Shown piece after piece: positions 28,579 to 37,937 of a stretch of 64,000 bases of DNA. The stretch is from Paenibacillus dendritiformis (GTDB lineage Bacteria > Bacillota > Bacilli > Paenibacillales > Paenibacillaceae). Location: the NCBI RefSeq assembly GCF_021654795.1, contig NZ_AP025344.1, forward strand, positions 4,836,501 through 4,900,500, read 5' to 3'. A program made the position numbers and the translations under genes. The number at the start of each line of letters is the position of its first letter. Position 1 is the first letter of the stretch. The notes under the pieces were generated by a model. It did no database searches and had not been told where the DNA came from. It saw only the letters and a program-made list of their open reading frames with translations.

Positions 28579-28911
28579 TGTTGGAGGCACCGGGCCAGAC
28601 GGCTCGGTGCCGCTGCTGTTTAGGCGGCAGGAAAAAATTTCCCTCAACTTTTCTCCCGGTCTCCCGTATTAGTAAGATGAGCGGCCCAGTCTGACAACGC
28701 CGAGGTCGATGTGATGGATATAATAGAAAAAATACTCATTGCTGGGTGTTGACGCATGCAGACTTCGGAATACCATCGTCAAGCCCATTCTACATAATCG
28801 CTGCTGCGCAATACGCTCGCCTGACGTTGAAGGAGGAAAGCCGATGGAACATGGAAGAGGAAAGCGGCATGTTCGCATATCTTCCATAGTCATGAAGGGG
28901 GAAGGGTCAAG
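28579..28911. other. Intergenic region with one hairpin
   Basis: An 11-bp GC-rich hairpin (28586-28611, GGCACCG/CGGTGCC) follows the previous stop but has a poor T tract, so it is a weak terminator candidate. The remaining sequence to the TTG start at 28912 shows no confident gene or operator. Confidence 0.5.
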
Positions 28912-31242
28912 TTGAAGAAAAGAATCGTAGCGGCTGTGCTGGCCGCAGTCATGGCATGCTCCATGCCGTTGACTGTCATGGGGGCAGACAAAGGCTCCGC
29001 CGCGCCTTGGTATGCCCATGGCGTGAATTCGCTTGTCACGGCAGGAGTTGTCGACGCCAAGGCCGATCTGGCCGCCAAGGTTACGGCCAATGATTTCATC
29101 CGCTATGCGGTGACGGCGCTCACGTACCAGCATGGCGCCGATCCGATGAAGGTCGGGCAGGAGGAGGGCTGGATCCGGGAGGGCGAGCTCGCATCCCCGG
29201 AAGACGCGATTACGCGCGGCGAGGCCGCCCGCATTTTGGTGCGCGCCTACGGGCAGGACAGCGGAGAGGGCAGCCTGACCGCCTATGCGGAGCGGGCGAA
29301 GTCGCTCGGCCTGCTGCACGGCTATCGCGACGGCAGTCTCCGCGCCGATGAGGCGATCAGCTTGCGAGAAGCGGCCGCCGCGCTGAACAACGTGAAGAAG
29401 CTGCGCCTGGCCTCGATCGGCGATAAGGGCGTCGCTCCGATTCCGGTCGAAGACTTCATGCGCAATCCGGGCAGTCTCGCCTACCAGATCTCATCGGACG
29501 GCAATTATTTGACATTTATGGCGCCGTGGGAGAACCGGGCCAACGTATTCGTGAAGAACATGGGAGGCAGCGGCGAACCGGAGCGGGTCACCAGCTCCAA
29601 GGATCGGGATATCGCGGCCTTTTTCTGGAAAGGCGACACGCTCTTGTATGTCAAAGATAACGGCGGAGATGAAAACTTCCACATTTACTCGTCCAGCTTC
29701 AATGGAGCGCAGGAGAAGGACCTGACGCCGTATTCCGGGGTGAAGGCCGGCCTGGTCAGCCTGCTGTCGGGAGTCAAGGACGAGATTCTCGTCACCCTGA
29801 ACAAAGAGAATAAAACCGTCTTCGATGTCTACAAGCTCAACATCAAGACAGGAGCGCTCCAGCTCGTCGCCAAAAATCCGGGCAACGTCCAGGGCTGGCT
29901 TGCGGATCGCAACGGCAATATCCGGATGGCCGTCGTATCGGACGGGGTCGTGGGCGAAATTATGTACCGCGATTCAGATAAGGAGGAGTTCCGCTCCTTC
30001 CTGAAGCTGAATGCCGGAGATGAAGTGGGCCTGCTTGGCTTCACGCAGGACAATCAATCGGTCCTCGCCGTATCGAATCAAGGACGGGATAAGGCGGCCC
30101 TCGTCCGCTTCGATCTGCAAGCGAACGAGAAGGTGCTCTTCGAGCATCCCGAAGTCGATATTGCCAATGCGCTGTATGATTCGAAGCGGGACCGGCTGCT
30201 CTATGCGGCTTATGTGACAGACAAGGCTCATCCGCACTTTTTCGATAGCGAATTCGAAGGGCTGTACCGCAAGCTGATGGCGAAGCTGAAGGTGAGCGAA
30301 AGCGAGATCGGCATCAACGATTACAACCAGGACATGAACAAGTTCATCGTCAGCGTGTCGAATGACAAGACTTACGGCCGGTATTACTATTACGATTCCA
30401 CGACCGATCAACTGACGGAGCTGGCCAATCTGAGCCCGTGGCTGAAGCCGGAGCTGATGGCCGATATGCATCCGATCTCTTACAAGAGCCGGGACGGTCT
30501 GACGATTCACGGATATTTGACGCTGCCGAAGAATAAAAGGCCGGAGAACCTGCCGCTTATTGTCAATCCGCATGGCGGGCCATGGGCGCGGGACATGTGG
30601 GGCTTCAATCCGGAGGTGCAGCTGCTGGCGAACCGCGGCTATGCGGTGCTGCAGGTGAACTTCCGCTCGTCTACTGGCTATGGCAAGGAATTCCTGAATG
30701 CCGGCAACAAGCAGTGGGGACGGAACATTCAAAATGACATTACCGACGGCGTGCAGTGGGCGATCAAGCAAGGCATCGCCGATCCGGATCGCATCGGCAT
30801 TTACGGCGCATCCTTCGGCGGATACGCCACCTTGGCCGGCATTACCTTCACCCCGGATCTGTATGCCGCCGCCGTCGACTATGTCGGGGTCTCGAATATC
30901 TTTACGCTGCTGGAGACGCTGCCGCCGTACTGGGAGACGTTCCGCAATATGTTCTATGAACGGGTCGGCCATCCGGAGAAAGACAAGGAGCTGCTGAAGG
31001 CCGTCTCGCCGGTCTTCCATACCGACCGCATCAAGACGCCGCTCTTCGTCGCTCAGGGCGCCAACGACCCGCGCGTCAATCAGGCGGAATCGGATCAGAT
31101 CGTCGAAGCGCTGAAGAAGCGGGGCGTCGATGTCCAGTACATGCTGAAGGACAACGAAGGACACGGATTCAACAACGAGGAGAACCGGATCGAGTTCTAT
31201 AACGCGATGATCAAGTTCCTCGACGAACATTTGAAGAAATAA
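28912..31242 (+). CDS. Secreted prolyl oligopeptidase-type S9 peptidase with SLH-like N-terminus
   Basis: A 776-residue exported peptidase. It has a signal peptide (about 1-24) and an N-terminal stretch to about 165 that resembles two degenerate S-layer-homology repeats (PWYAHGVNSLVTAGVVD, ITRGEAARILVRAYG, AERAKSLGLLHGYRDGSLRAD). A beta-propeller follows (about 185-510) and then the catalytic alpha/beta-hydrolase domain. The triad is Ser634 in GASFGGY, Asp719 in GANDPR and His751 in EGHGF. TTG at 28912 has AAGGGGGAAGGG upstream. The SLH-like region suggests cell-wall retention. It probably cleaves short peptides outside the cell. Confidence 0.9.
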   Translation: MKKRIVAAVLAAVMACSMPLTVMGADKGSAAPWYAHGVNSLVTAGVVDAKADLAAKVTANDFIRYAVTALTYQHGADPMKVGQEEGWIREGELASPEDAITRGEAARILVRAYGQDSGEGSLTAYAERAKSLGLLHGYRDGSLRADEAISLREAAAALNNVKKLRLASIGDKGVAPIPVEDFMRNPGSLAYQISSDGNYLTFMAPWENRANVFVKNMGGSGEPERVTSSKDRDIAAFFWKGDTLLYVKDNGGDENFHIYSSSFNGAQEKDLTPYSGVKAGLVSLLSGVKDEILVTLNKENKTVFDVYKLNIKTGALQLVAKNPGNVQGWLADRNGNIRMAVVSDGVVGEIMYRDSDKEEFRSFLKLNAGDEVGLLGFTQDNQSVLAVSNQGRDKAALVRFDLQANEKVLFEHPEVDIANALYDSKRDRLLYAAYVTDKAHPHFFDSEFEGLYRKLMAKLKVSESEIGINDYNQDMNKFIVSVSNDKTYGRYYYYDSTTDQLTELANLSPWLKPELMADMHPISYKSRDGLTIHGYLTLPKNKRPENLPLIVNPHGGPWARDMWGFNPEVQLLANRGYAVLQVNFRSSTGYGKEFLNAGNKQWGRNIQNDITDGVQWAIKQGIADPDRIGIYGASFGGYATLAGITFTPDLYAAAVDYVGVSNIFTLLETLPPYWETFRNMFYERVGHPEKDKELLKAVSPVFHTDRIKTPLFVAQGANDPRVNQAESDQIVEALKKRGVDVQYMLKDNEGHGFNNEENRIEFYNAMIKFLDEHLKK

Positions 31243-31294
31243 GCAAGGACCTTGGCCTGATCTCGCTCTCATGGCTTGGTTCCGGGGAAAAAGA

Positions 31295-31343
31295 AGCCCG
31301 GAAGGTTCCTCTGCGATGCTGCAGAGGGCCTTCGCGGGCTTTT
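31295..31343 (+). terminator. Terminator after the S9 peptidase
   Basis: A long hairpin with arms around GCCCG-GAAGG and CCTTC-GCGGGC and an inner stem CCTCTGC/GCAGAGG is followed by TTTT. It lies about 50 bp after the stop. Confidence 0.85.
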
Positions 31344-31454
31344 GCTCGTGCCCGTCCGCCGCGGTCCTCACCGGGGAGATAGCGGCGATTGCGGCCGCTC
31401 GCCGCTCGCTAGGAACCGCCCTATCCCCAAGCCTCAGGCCGGTTCACGGCACTT

Positions 31455-31672
31455 AAAAAAACCTTGGACTTTCTCAACAGCCTGATTTACGGGACCCAAG
31501 AGACGCGCCGGATCCTCGGGGATCGTTGCCTTCTGGAGGCATCGTTGCCTTCTGGGGGCATCATTGCCTTCTGGAAGCATCATTGCCTTCAGGAAGCATC
31601 ATTGCCTTCAGGAAGCATCATTGCCTTCAGGAGGCATCATCGCCTTTAGGAGGCATCGTGGCCTCCTGGGGC
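31455..31672 (+). repeat. Family A head plus eight 19-bp tandem units
   Basis: The head (31470-31515, containing CTCAACAGCCTGATTTACGG) is followed from 31519 by eight units of 19 bp with consensus GCATCATTGCCTTCAGGAA. Three central units are identical. Units abut without spacers, so this is not a CRISPR. The same order appears inverted at 8.5 kb. Confidence 0.85.
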
Positions 31673-31679
31673 TTGAACG

Positions 31680-31945
31680 TGTAGAGGCAATTGCTGCAAT
31701 TTTACAGGAATTTCGGCGCAATGAGTCCACATCCCGAGGAATTGCTGCGAATCTACATCATTTTAGGTCCTTTTGCTTCAAACCGAAGCGAAACGGGTGA
31801 AATTCCTGCAGATTTGCAGGATTCCCTTTTTGGTGAAGCCGTCCATATCGAATTGCTGTATTTGCGCAGTATTTTCGCCTACCGGATAGACGTGTCTGAA
31901 GAAATCGTGCAGTTTCGCCTACCGAATAGAGTTTGCGAATTCATA
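31680..31945 (+). repeat. Composite repeat family A, hairpin block copy 3
   Basis: The block starts eight bases after the array and carries four spaced near-palindromes, such as AATTGCTGCAATTTTACAGG and AAATTCCTGCAGATTTGCAG, then two CGCCTACCGAATAG-like subrepeats. It matches the two minus-strand blocks near 8-9 kb. Confidence 0.82.
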
Positions 31946-31962
31946 AATTCTATAATATTGCA

Positions 31963-31994
31963 CAAAAACGCCGGGGACGCAACTCCTCCGGCGC
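31963..31994 (-). terminator. Terminator of the radical SAM gene
   Basis: Minus-strand arms GCGCCGG and CCGGCGT flank an 18-base loop and are followed by TTTTTG, just after the stop at 32007. Confidence 0.85.
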
Positions 31995-32006
31995 TTCCAA
32001 TCCTTA

Positions 32007-33773
32007 TCATTTCACTGCATCCGTTCCGATAGAAAACAGCAGCGGCTTCTCGTCTTCCGTCTGCTGATAGACGACGAGCAGATAGCCCGGGGCGTCCTCC
32101 ATCTCCAGCCTTCCGTCCCTGTGGACGGCATCCGCCTTCCATGCAAAGGGAAGCCGCTCGACGACGGCATGCTTGTGCAGCTCCTTCTCGCTCAAGCCCA
32201 GCGCCGCGAAGGCGGAGGACACGGCCTCCGGCCGCTCGGCCGCCCGACGCATGACGCGGGCCGCTTCTTCCTTCGCCACGGTCGTCTCCCACCACGTCTT
32301 GCGCGGCTTGTACTTGTGGTTGCGGAAGTAGTCCAGCTTCATCAGCCCGCGCGCCACGTCGGGCCGCCGCAGGCCGTGCGCCTCCAGGAAGGCCTGCAGG
32401 CGCACGAACAGATCCTCCAATTGATGCCCGATCTTCTGCCACCCGTTCTCTTCCCAGAAGTCGCCGAACGCCTGGAAGAAATCGAACGGGGAATCGAATT
32501 CCTCCTGCATCAGATGCTCCATCGTATAGTCCATCCGGTGGGCGTTCCAATATTTCTCGAGCACATCCTCCAGCCGCTTCAGGCGCACCACGTCGCTGAA
32601 GGGCAGCACGTCATTGCCCAGCATTTCATAGGGCGCTTGATCCATGTATACATACCCGTACTTGTCCGCGTCGTTCCGCAGCCCGGTCCCCCGCAGCATC
32701 TTCAGGAAGCCGAGCTGCAGTTCCTCCGGCCGGAGCGCGAACACGTCATTGAACGTTTTGCGGAACGTCCCGTAGTCCTCGAGCGGCAGACCGGCGATCA
32801 GATCGAGATGCTGATCGATTTTGCCGCTCTCCTTCACCTTCGTCACGGTGCGGGTCAGCTTGGCGAAGTTCTGGCGGCGCTTCACGAGCTCGTTCGTCGG
32901 ATCATTGGTCGACTGGACGCCGATCTCGAAGCGGAAAATGCCGGGCGGCGCGTTCTCCGCCAGGAAGTCAAGCACCTCCGGCCGCATAATGTCGGCCGTA
33001 ATCTCGAACTGGAATACGCAGCCGCGATGATTCTCGATCAGGAACCGGAACATCTCCATCGCGTAATCCCGCTTGATGTTGAATGTCCGGTCGACGAACT
33101 TGATCAGCTTCGCCCCGTTGTCAATCAGGAACAGCAGATCCGCCTTCGTCCGCTCGATATCGAAATAACGGACCCCGACCTCGATGCTCGAGAGGCAGAA
33201 TTGGCAGCTGAACGGACAGCCGCGGCTGGTCTCGAAGTAGACGACCCGCTTGCCCAGATGCGGCAGATCCTCCGCGAACCGGTGCGGAGACGGGACCGTG
33301 TTCAGATCGAGCTTCGGTCGGCCCGGATTGATGCGGACCTCGTCCCCTTTGCGGTACGCAAGGCCGAAGACGAAGTGGTACTTCTGGTCGCCGCGAAGCT
33401 CGCGCAGCAGATGCAGGAAGGTCTCCTCCCCTTCCCCCATCACGATGAAGTCCACCTCGGGCAGCCGATTCATCCAGTATTGGGTGTCATAGGAGACTTC
33501 GGGCCCGCCGAGGACGATCCGCAGATCCGGCCTTACCTTCCGCAGCATGCCGATGACCCGGATCGTCTCCTCGATGTTCCAGATATAGCAGGAGAAGCCG
33601 ATGACATCGGGCTTGCGGCGGAACAGATCGGAGACGATATTCATCGCCGGATCCTTGATCGTATACTCCGCCAGCTCGACATCGAATTCGTCCCCGCAGT
33701 GCGCCTTCAGGCAGCGGATGGCAAGCGAAGTATGAATATATTTCGCGTTCAATGTGGATAGTACGACTTTCAT
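32007..33773 (-). CDS. B12-binding domain radical SAM protein (DUF4080)
   Basis: The 588-residue protein has an N-terminal cobalamin-binding fold (residues about 1-140, IVLGGPEVSYD, FIVMGEGEETF). A radical SAM barrel follows with the cluster ligands Cys186, Cys190 and Cys193 in CPFSCQFC, and a DUF4080 C-terminal domain. Such enzymes use a [4Fe-4S] cluster and often methylcobalamin to modify unactivated carbons. The substrate of this conserved Firmicute group is unknown. It is the last gene after recQ and csaA on the minus strand. Confidence 0.92.
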   Translation of the reverse strand: MKVVLSTLNAKYIHTSLAIRCLKAHCGDEFDVELAEYTIKDPAMNIVSDLFRRKPDVIGFSCYIWNIEETIRVIGMLRKVRPDLRIVLGGPEVSYDTQYWMNRLPEVDFIVMGEGEETFLHLLRELRGDQKYHFVFGLAYRKGDEVRINPGRPKLDLNTVPSPHRFAEDLPHLGKRVVYFETSRGCPFSCQFCLSSIEVGVRYFDIERTKADLLFLIDNGAKLIKFVDRTFNIKRDYAMEMFRFLIENHRGCVFQFEITADIMRPEVLDFLAENAPPGIFRFEIGVQSTNDPTNELVKRRQNFAKLTRTVTKVKESGKIDQHLDLIAGLPLEDYGTFRKTFNDVFALRPEELQLGFLKMLRGTGLRNDADKYGYVYMDQAPYEMLGNDVLPFSDVVRLKRLEDVLEKYWNAHRMDYTMEHLMQEEFDSPFDFFQAFGDFWEENGWQKIGHQLEDLFVRLQAFLEAHGLRRPDVARGLMKLDYFRNHKYKPRKTWWETTVAKEEAARVMRRAAERPEAVSSAFAALGLSEKELHKHAVVERLPFAWKADAVHRDGRLEMEDAPGYLLVVYQQTEDEKPLLFSIGTDAVK

Positions 33774-33843
33774 GTTGACTCCCTTCTATCGTCGCGCAAG
33801 CTCAGCCAGACCTTATCCTGTCCGGCTCTCCTCGCGCCATGGC

Positions 33844-34254
33844 CTAGGCAATCGGCGTTCCGTTCGGCACCTCATCGTCTGTCCGCAGCAGCACGACATC
33901 CCCTTCTTCCGGCACGCCGCCGAGCACGAGCACCTCCGAGGAGAAGCCCGCAATCTTCCGCGGCGGGAAATTGACCACAGCGGCAACCTGGCGTCCGATC
34001 AACGCTTCAGGCGTATAGCGGACCGTAATCTGCGCGCTCGAGCGCTTCAGGCCGAGCGGACCGAAATCGATCAGCAGCTTCATCGCGGGCTTGCGCGCCT
34101 TGTCGAATGAAGACGCCTCCACGATCGTGCCAATCCGGATATCCAGCTTCATGAAATCTTCGATGGTCGCCTGGGCAGCTTGCGGCTGCGTTGCTTCCCC
34201 CGCATTCACGCTGCCCGTACCGGCGCCATGGTTATGCTTGTCAGCATCCATCAT
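33844..34254 (-). CDS. csaA: tRNA-binding chaperone CsaA
   Basis: A 136-residue protein whose last 110 residues are the EMAP/CsaA OB fold (MKLDIRIGTIVEASSFDKARKPAMKLLIDFG, then VVNFPPRKIAGFSSEVLVLG). CsaA is a homodimeric secretion-related chaperone that also binds tRNA. A Gln/Ala-rich extension of about 28 residues precedes the domain. The ATG at 34254 overlaps the recQ stop as ATGA with AGGAGG six bases ahead, which indicates translational coupling. Confidence 0.88.
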   Translation of the reverse strand: MMDADKHNHGAGTGSVNAGEATQPQAAQATIEDFMKLDIRIGTIVEASSFDKARKPAMKLLIDFGPLGLKRSSAQITVRYTPEALIGRQVAAVVNFPPRKIAGFSSEVLVLGGVPEEGDVVLLRTDDEVPNGTPIA

Positions 34255-36086
34255 GCCCATTCCTCCTGTGCATCAAGCCGGGCCGACTCTTCTTCCCGTT
34301 GACGGAAGAAGGCCATGAACGGCTCGCCGAATTGTTGTAGCTTCGCTTCCCCGACGCCCTTGACGAGCATCATCTCGGCCTCCGTCGTCGGCATCCGCTC
34401 CGCCATCTCCCGCAGCGTGCTGTCGTTGAACACGATATAAGGCGGCACGCCCGCCTTGTTCGCCAGCTCGCGGCGAATCAACCGCAGCTGCTCGAAGATC
34501 GTCTCGTCGACCGCGCCGGCAGCCTTCGGCTTGAGCGAGGTCGCCACCCGCTGCGTCACTTGGCGCTGCCCCTTCAGCACCTCGGCCGCGGGCGGCAGCA
34601 GACGGACGACCGGATACTGTCCTTCGCTCAACTGCAAGTAGCCTTCCGCAATGAGCACATAAATCAGGTCGGCAATCGCCTTCTCGGTCAAATGCCGCAT
34701 CTCTCCGTGCGTCGGCAGCTTCTCGAAGCCGTATTGGATCACCTTTTTGTTCCGCGATCCCTTCAGCACGGAGGCGACCATCGAGACGCCGAACCGTTCG
34801 CGCATCCGGAAGATGCAGGAGAATATTTTCTGTGCTTCCGTCGTAATGTCAATCGACTCGCGCTCATCCTTGCAATTCCCGCACATGCCGCAGGTCTCGT
34901 CCGACATTTCGCCGAAGTAGCGCAGCATGTACGTCTGCAGGCAGCCGGTCGTGTAGCAGTAATCGATCATCGCCTGCAGCTTTTTATATTCGTGCATCTT
35001 CCGCTCCGGCGCGGCTTCGCTTTGTTCAATAAAAAATTTCTGCGTCAAAATATCCTGCGGATGGAACAGCAGCACGCATTCGCTCGGCTCGCCGTCCCGC
35101 CCCGCGCGCCCGGCCTCCTGCACATACGCCTCCATATGCTTCGGCATATTGTAGTGCAGCACATAGCGCACGTTCGATTTGTCGATGCCCATGCCGAAGG
35201 CGTTCGTCGCCACGATGACGCGCAGGTCATCATACAGGAACGCCTCCTGCATATGCGCGCGCTCCTCGTCCGACATGCCCGCATGGTACCGGCCGGCGGC
35301 AAGGCCCGCCTTCCGCAGCATCTCGCACAGATCCTCGACTTCCTTCCGCGTCGAGGCGTAGATGATCCCCGGCTGATGCGTCCGCTCCCGCACATATTGC
35401 AGCGTGAACGACCGGCGCTCCTCGCCGCGCAGCACGGCGAACGCCAGGTTGTCCCGCTTGAAGCCGGTGACCACCCGCTCCGGCTCCCCAAGCTCGAGCA
35501 GCCGGATCAAGTCCTCCGTCACCTCCGGCGTCGCGGTGGCCGTAAAGGCCGCCATAAGCGGGCGCGGGCGTCCCGCTTCCTCCAGCTCCTTCAGAAAAGG
35601 CGCGATCGCGCGGTAGCTCGGGCGGAAATCATGCCCCCACTGCGACACGCAGTGGGCTTCGTCCACCGCAATGAACGCGATCGGCAGCGACTTCGCCCGC
35701 TCCCGGAACCATTCGCTCTCCAGCCGCTCCGGCGCGACATAGAGCAGCTTCAGCCGCCCTTCCTCCGCCCGGCGCACAATCCGTCCCGCCTCCCCCATCT
35801 CCTGGGTGCTGTTGATGAACGCGGCCTCCACGCCCAAGCTGTGCAGCGCATCGACCTGATCCTTCATCAGCGAGATAAGCGGCGAGACCACCAGCGTCAC
35901 GCCCGGCAGCATCAACGCCGGAATCTGGTAGCAGATCGACTTCCCGCCGCCGGTCGGCATAATGCCCACCGTATTTTTTCCTTCCAATATATATTCAATT
36001 ATTCGCTTCTGTCCCTCGCGGAAGTCATCGTAGCCGAACACCCGCTTCAATGTGCTCCGCGCTTGGTCCAGGTCCATTGCTATCAT
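34251..36086 (-). CDS. recQ: ATP-dependent DNA helicase RecQ
   Basis: A 611-residue RecQ helicase that unwinds DNA 3'-5' during repair. It shows Walker A (PTGGGKS near residue 48), the DEAH box and aromatic loop (VDEAHCVSQWGHDFRPSY), motif VI (QEAGRAGRDG), the RecQ-Ct zinc cysteines (CGMCGNC near 393) and a C-terminal HRDC domain (LRREL, PPYIVFNDSTLREMAERMP). Length is normal for RecQ with one HRDC. It is coupled to csaA by a 4-bp overlap. A TATACT-like -10 box lies on the minus strand near 36126. Confidence 0.95.
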   Translation of the reverse strand: MIAMDLDQARSTLKRVFGYDDFREGQKRIIEYILEGKNTVGIMPTGGGKSICYQIPALMLPGVTLVVSPLISLMKDQVDALHSLGVEAAFINSTQEMGEAGRIVRRAEEGRLKLLYVAPERLESEWFRERAKSLPIAFIAVDEAHCVSQWGHDFRPSYRAIAPFLKELEEAGRPRPLMAAFTATATPEVTEDLIRLLELGEPERVVTGFKRDNLAFAVLRGEERRSFTLQYVRERTHQPGIIYASTRKEVEDLCEMLRKAGLAAGRYHAGMSDEERAHMQEAFLYDDLRVIVATNAFGMGIDKSNVRYVLHYNMPKHMEAYVQEAGRAGRDGEPSECVLLFHPQDILTQKFFIEQSEAAPERKMHEYKKLQAMIDYCYTTGCLQTYMLRYFGEMSDETCGMCGNCKDERESIDITTEAQKIFSCIFRMRERFGVSMVASVLKGSRNKKVIQYGFEKLPTHGEMRHLTEKAIADLIYVLIAEGYLQLSEGQYPVVRLLPPAAEVLKGQRQVTQRVATSLKPKAAGAVDETIFEQLRLIRRELANKAGVPPYIVFNDSTLREMAERMPTTEAEMMLVKGVGEAKLQQFGEPFMAFFRQREEESARLDAQEEWA

Positions 36087-36322
36087 ATCCTCGAACTCCT
36101 TCTCGCTCTCCCTGCTATTGTTCTAGTATAACCCAACGGGAAGCCGGTTGGGAGGGCCAGGCCGGATTCTCTTAGGGCAAGGTTGAATTCTCGCCTGCTT
36201 TTCGATCCTCATTTAGCGGCCGCAGCATCGGACAGGTTCGGCATCGAACCTAAGCCTAAGACGTTGGGCCTTCGTGCTCGCTGCCGGGATTCATCCGCGC
36301 TGCCCAGGCCTGGAAGCCGCGG

Positions 36323-36352
36323 TTGGCGCTGCTTCGTTCTTTTTGCTATAGT
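36323..36352 (+). promoter_or_regulatory. Probable promoter of the 23S rRNA methyltransferase
   Basis: TTGGCG (36323-36328) and TATAGT (36347-36352) are separated by 18 bp, 40 bp ahead of the ATG. The rest of the 305-bp divergent region to recQ has no clear element. Confidence 0.5.
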
Positions 36353-36391
36353 GAGAGCAGTTGAATCTGAAGGCAGGAGCGAGGACCAGAC

Positions 36392-37894
36392 ATGAACGAA
36401 CGAAGAACCGGCACGGACCGGAGTCATAGAGGAAGCAACCCTAAGGAGCGGACAGCTTGGAAAAAGGGGCCGCGCCCCGGCGCGTCCGGAGCGCGGCCGC
36501 GAGTGAGCGATGCCTCGGCGGAGCAGGTGAAGGCGGGCGACCGCATCGTCGTCACGATCAAGCGGATCGGCATTAACGGAGAGGGCGTCGGCTATTATCG
36601 GAAAAAAGCCGTCTTTCTCGACGGCGCTCTTCCGGGCGAGGTCGTGCGGGCGAAGGTGACCGCGGTGCACGACAAGCATATCGTCGCCGCCGTGACGGCG
36701 TACGAGAAAGAATCGCCGGACCGGCGCCAGCCGCCTTGTCCGGTGTACGAGCGCTGCGGCGGCTGCCAGCTGCAGCATCTCGCTTACGAAGGCCAGCTGC
36801 GGGCGAAGGAGGAGCTGGTGCGGGAGGCGTTCCGCCGCTATGCCGGCATCGAAGGGGATGCGCTGCCGCTGAAGCCGATGCTGGGCATGGACGATCCGTG
36901 GCACTACCGGAACAAAGCCCAGCTGCAGCTCGGCGCCGGACGGGACGGCCGCATTGTGGCCGGCCTGTACGAGGCCCAATCCCACCAGCTCGTCGATATT
37001 ACGGGCTGCACGATCCAGCATGACCGCATCAATCAGACGGTCGAGGAGGTCAAGGCGATTCTGGAGCGGCTTCGCATTGCGCCGTATGACGCCAAGCGCC
37101 GCACCGGCGTCGTCCGCACGATCATCGTGCGGACCGGCTTCCAGTCCGAAGACCTGCAATTGACGCTCGTCACCGGAACGGAGACGCTGCCGAAGAGCGA
37201 CCAGCTCGTCAGCGAGCTGCTGCGGAAGGTGCCCGGCCTGACCACCATCGCGCACAATATCAACACGCGCAAGACGTCGCTCGTGTTCGGCGACAAGACG
37301 CGCATCCTCTGGGGCAAGCCGACGATGGAGGACTCGCTCGGCGACGTGAAGTTCTCGCTGTCGCCGCGCGCCTTCTTCCAGCTCAACCCGCAGCAGACGC
37401 TGAAGCTGTACGAGGCGGTGCGGGTGGCCGCCGCCTTGAGCGGGCGGGAGCGGGTCGTCGACGCCTATTGCGGGACGGGCACGATCGCCCTCTGGCTCGC
37501 GCCGTATGCGGCCGAGGTGCGCGGCATCGAGATCATCCCGGAAGCCGTCGCCAACGCCCGCCAGAACGCCGAGCGCAGCGGCCGCACGAACGCCGCCTTC
37601 TATGCCGGAGAAGCCGAAGCGCTGCTTCCCCGCTGGGTGAAGGACGGCTACCGCCCCGACGTCATCGTCGTCGACCCGCCGCGCACCGGCTGCGACGAGC
37701 GTCTGCTGCGGGCCATCCTCGCCGCCAAGCCGAAGCGGCTCGTCTACGTCTCCTGCAATCCGTCCACCTTGGCGAAGGATTGCAAAACGCTGCTGGCCGG
37801 CGGCTACGGGCTGGCCTCCGTGCAGCCGGTGGACATGTTCCCGCAGACGGCGCATGTGGAGTGTTGTGTGTTGCTGACAAAAGTGAATGATTGA
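36392..37894 (+). CDS. rlmD: 23S rRNA (uracil-5-)-methyltransferase, RumA/RlmD (RlmCD) family
   Basis: The 500-residue enzyme methylates C5 of a uridine in 23S rRNA using SAM. After a basic N-terminal tail it has a TRAM RNA-binding domain (about 48-105) and the iron-sulfur cysteines in CPVYERCGGCQLQH (about 117-128). The catalytic domain follows, with the SAM motif VVDAYCGTGTIALWL, VVDPPRTGCDERLL and nucleophilic Cys in VYVSCNPSTLAKD. In Gram-positive bacteria one member, RlmCD, makes both m5U747 and m5U1939. Firmicutes may have two paralogues and which one this is cannot be told. Relevance to the nearby RlmA(II) gene is discussed in the findings. Confidence 0.92.
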   Translation: MNERRTGTDRSHRGSNPKERTAWKKGPRPGASGARPRVSDASAEQVKAGDRIVVTIKRIGINGEGVGYYRKKAVFLDGALPGEVVRAKVTAVHDKHIVAAVTAYEKESPDRRQPPCPVYERCGGCQLQHLAYEGQLRAKEELVREAFRRYAGIEGDALPLKPMLGMDDPWHYRNKAQLQLGAGRDGRIVAGLYEAQSHQLVDITGCTIQHDRINQTVEEVKAILERLRIAPYDAKRRTGVVRTIIVRTGFQSEDLQLTLVTGTETLPKSDQLVSELLRKVPGLTTIAHNINTRKTSLVFGDKTRILWGKPTMEDSLGDVKFSLSPRAFFQLNPQQTLKLYEAVRVAAALSGRERVVDAYCGTGTIALWLAPYAAEVRGIEIIPEAVANARQNAERSGRTNAAFYAGEAEALLPRWVKDGYRPDVIVVDPPRTGCDERLLRAILAAKPKRLVYVSCNPSTLAKDCKTLLAGGYGLASVQPVDMFPQTAHVECCVLLTKVND

Positions 37895-37937
37895 TTGTCA
37901 TAATCTTAACGGCAGCCGAGGAAGGGAGTGTTCAACA

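Noticed and set aside
31519..31672. CRISPR array
   Set aside because: The 19-bp units abut directly with no unique spacers, and no cas genes are present. The 20-bp array at 47979-48090 was rejected for the same reason.
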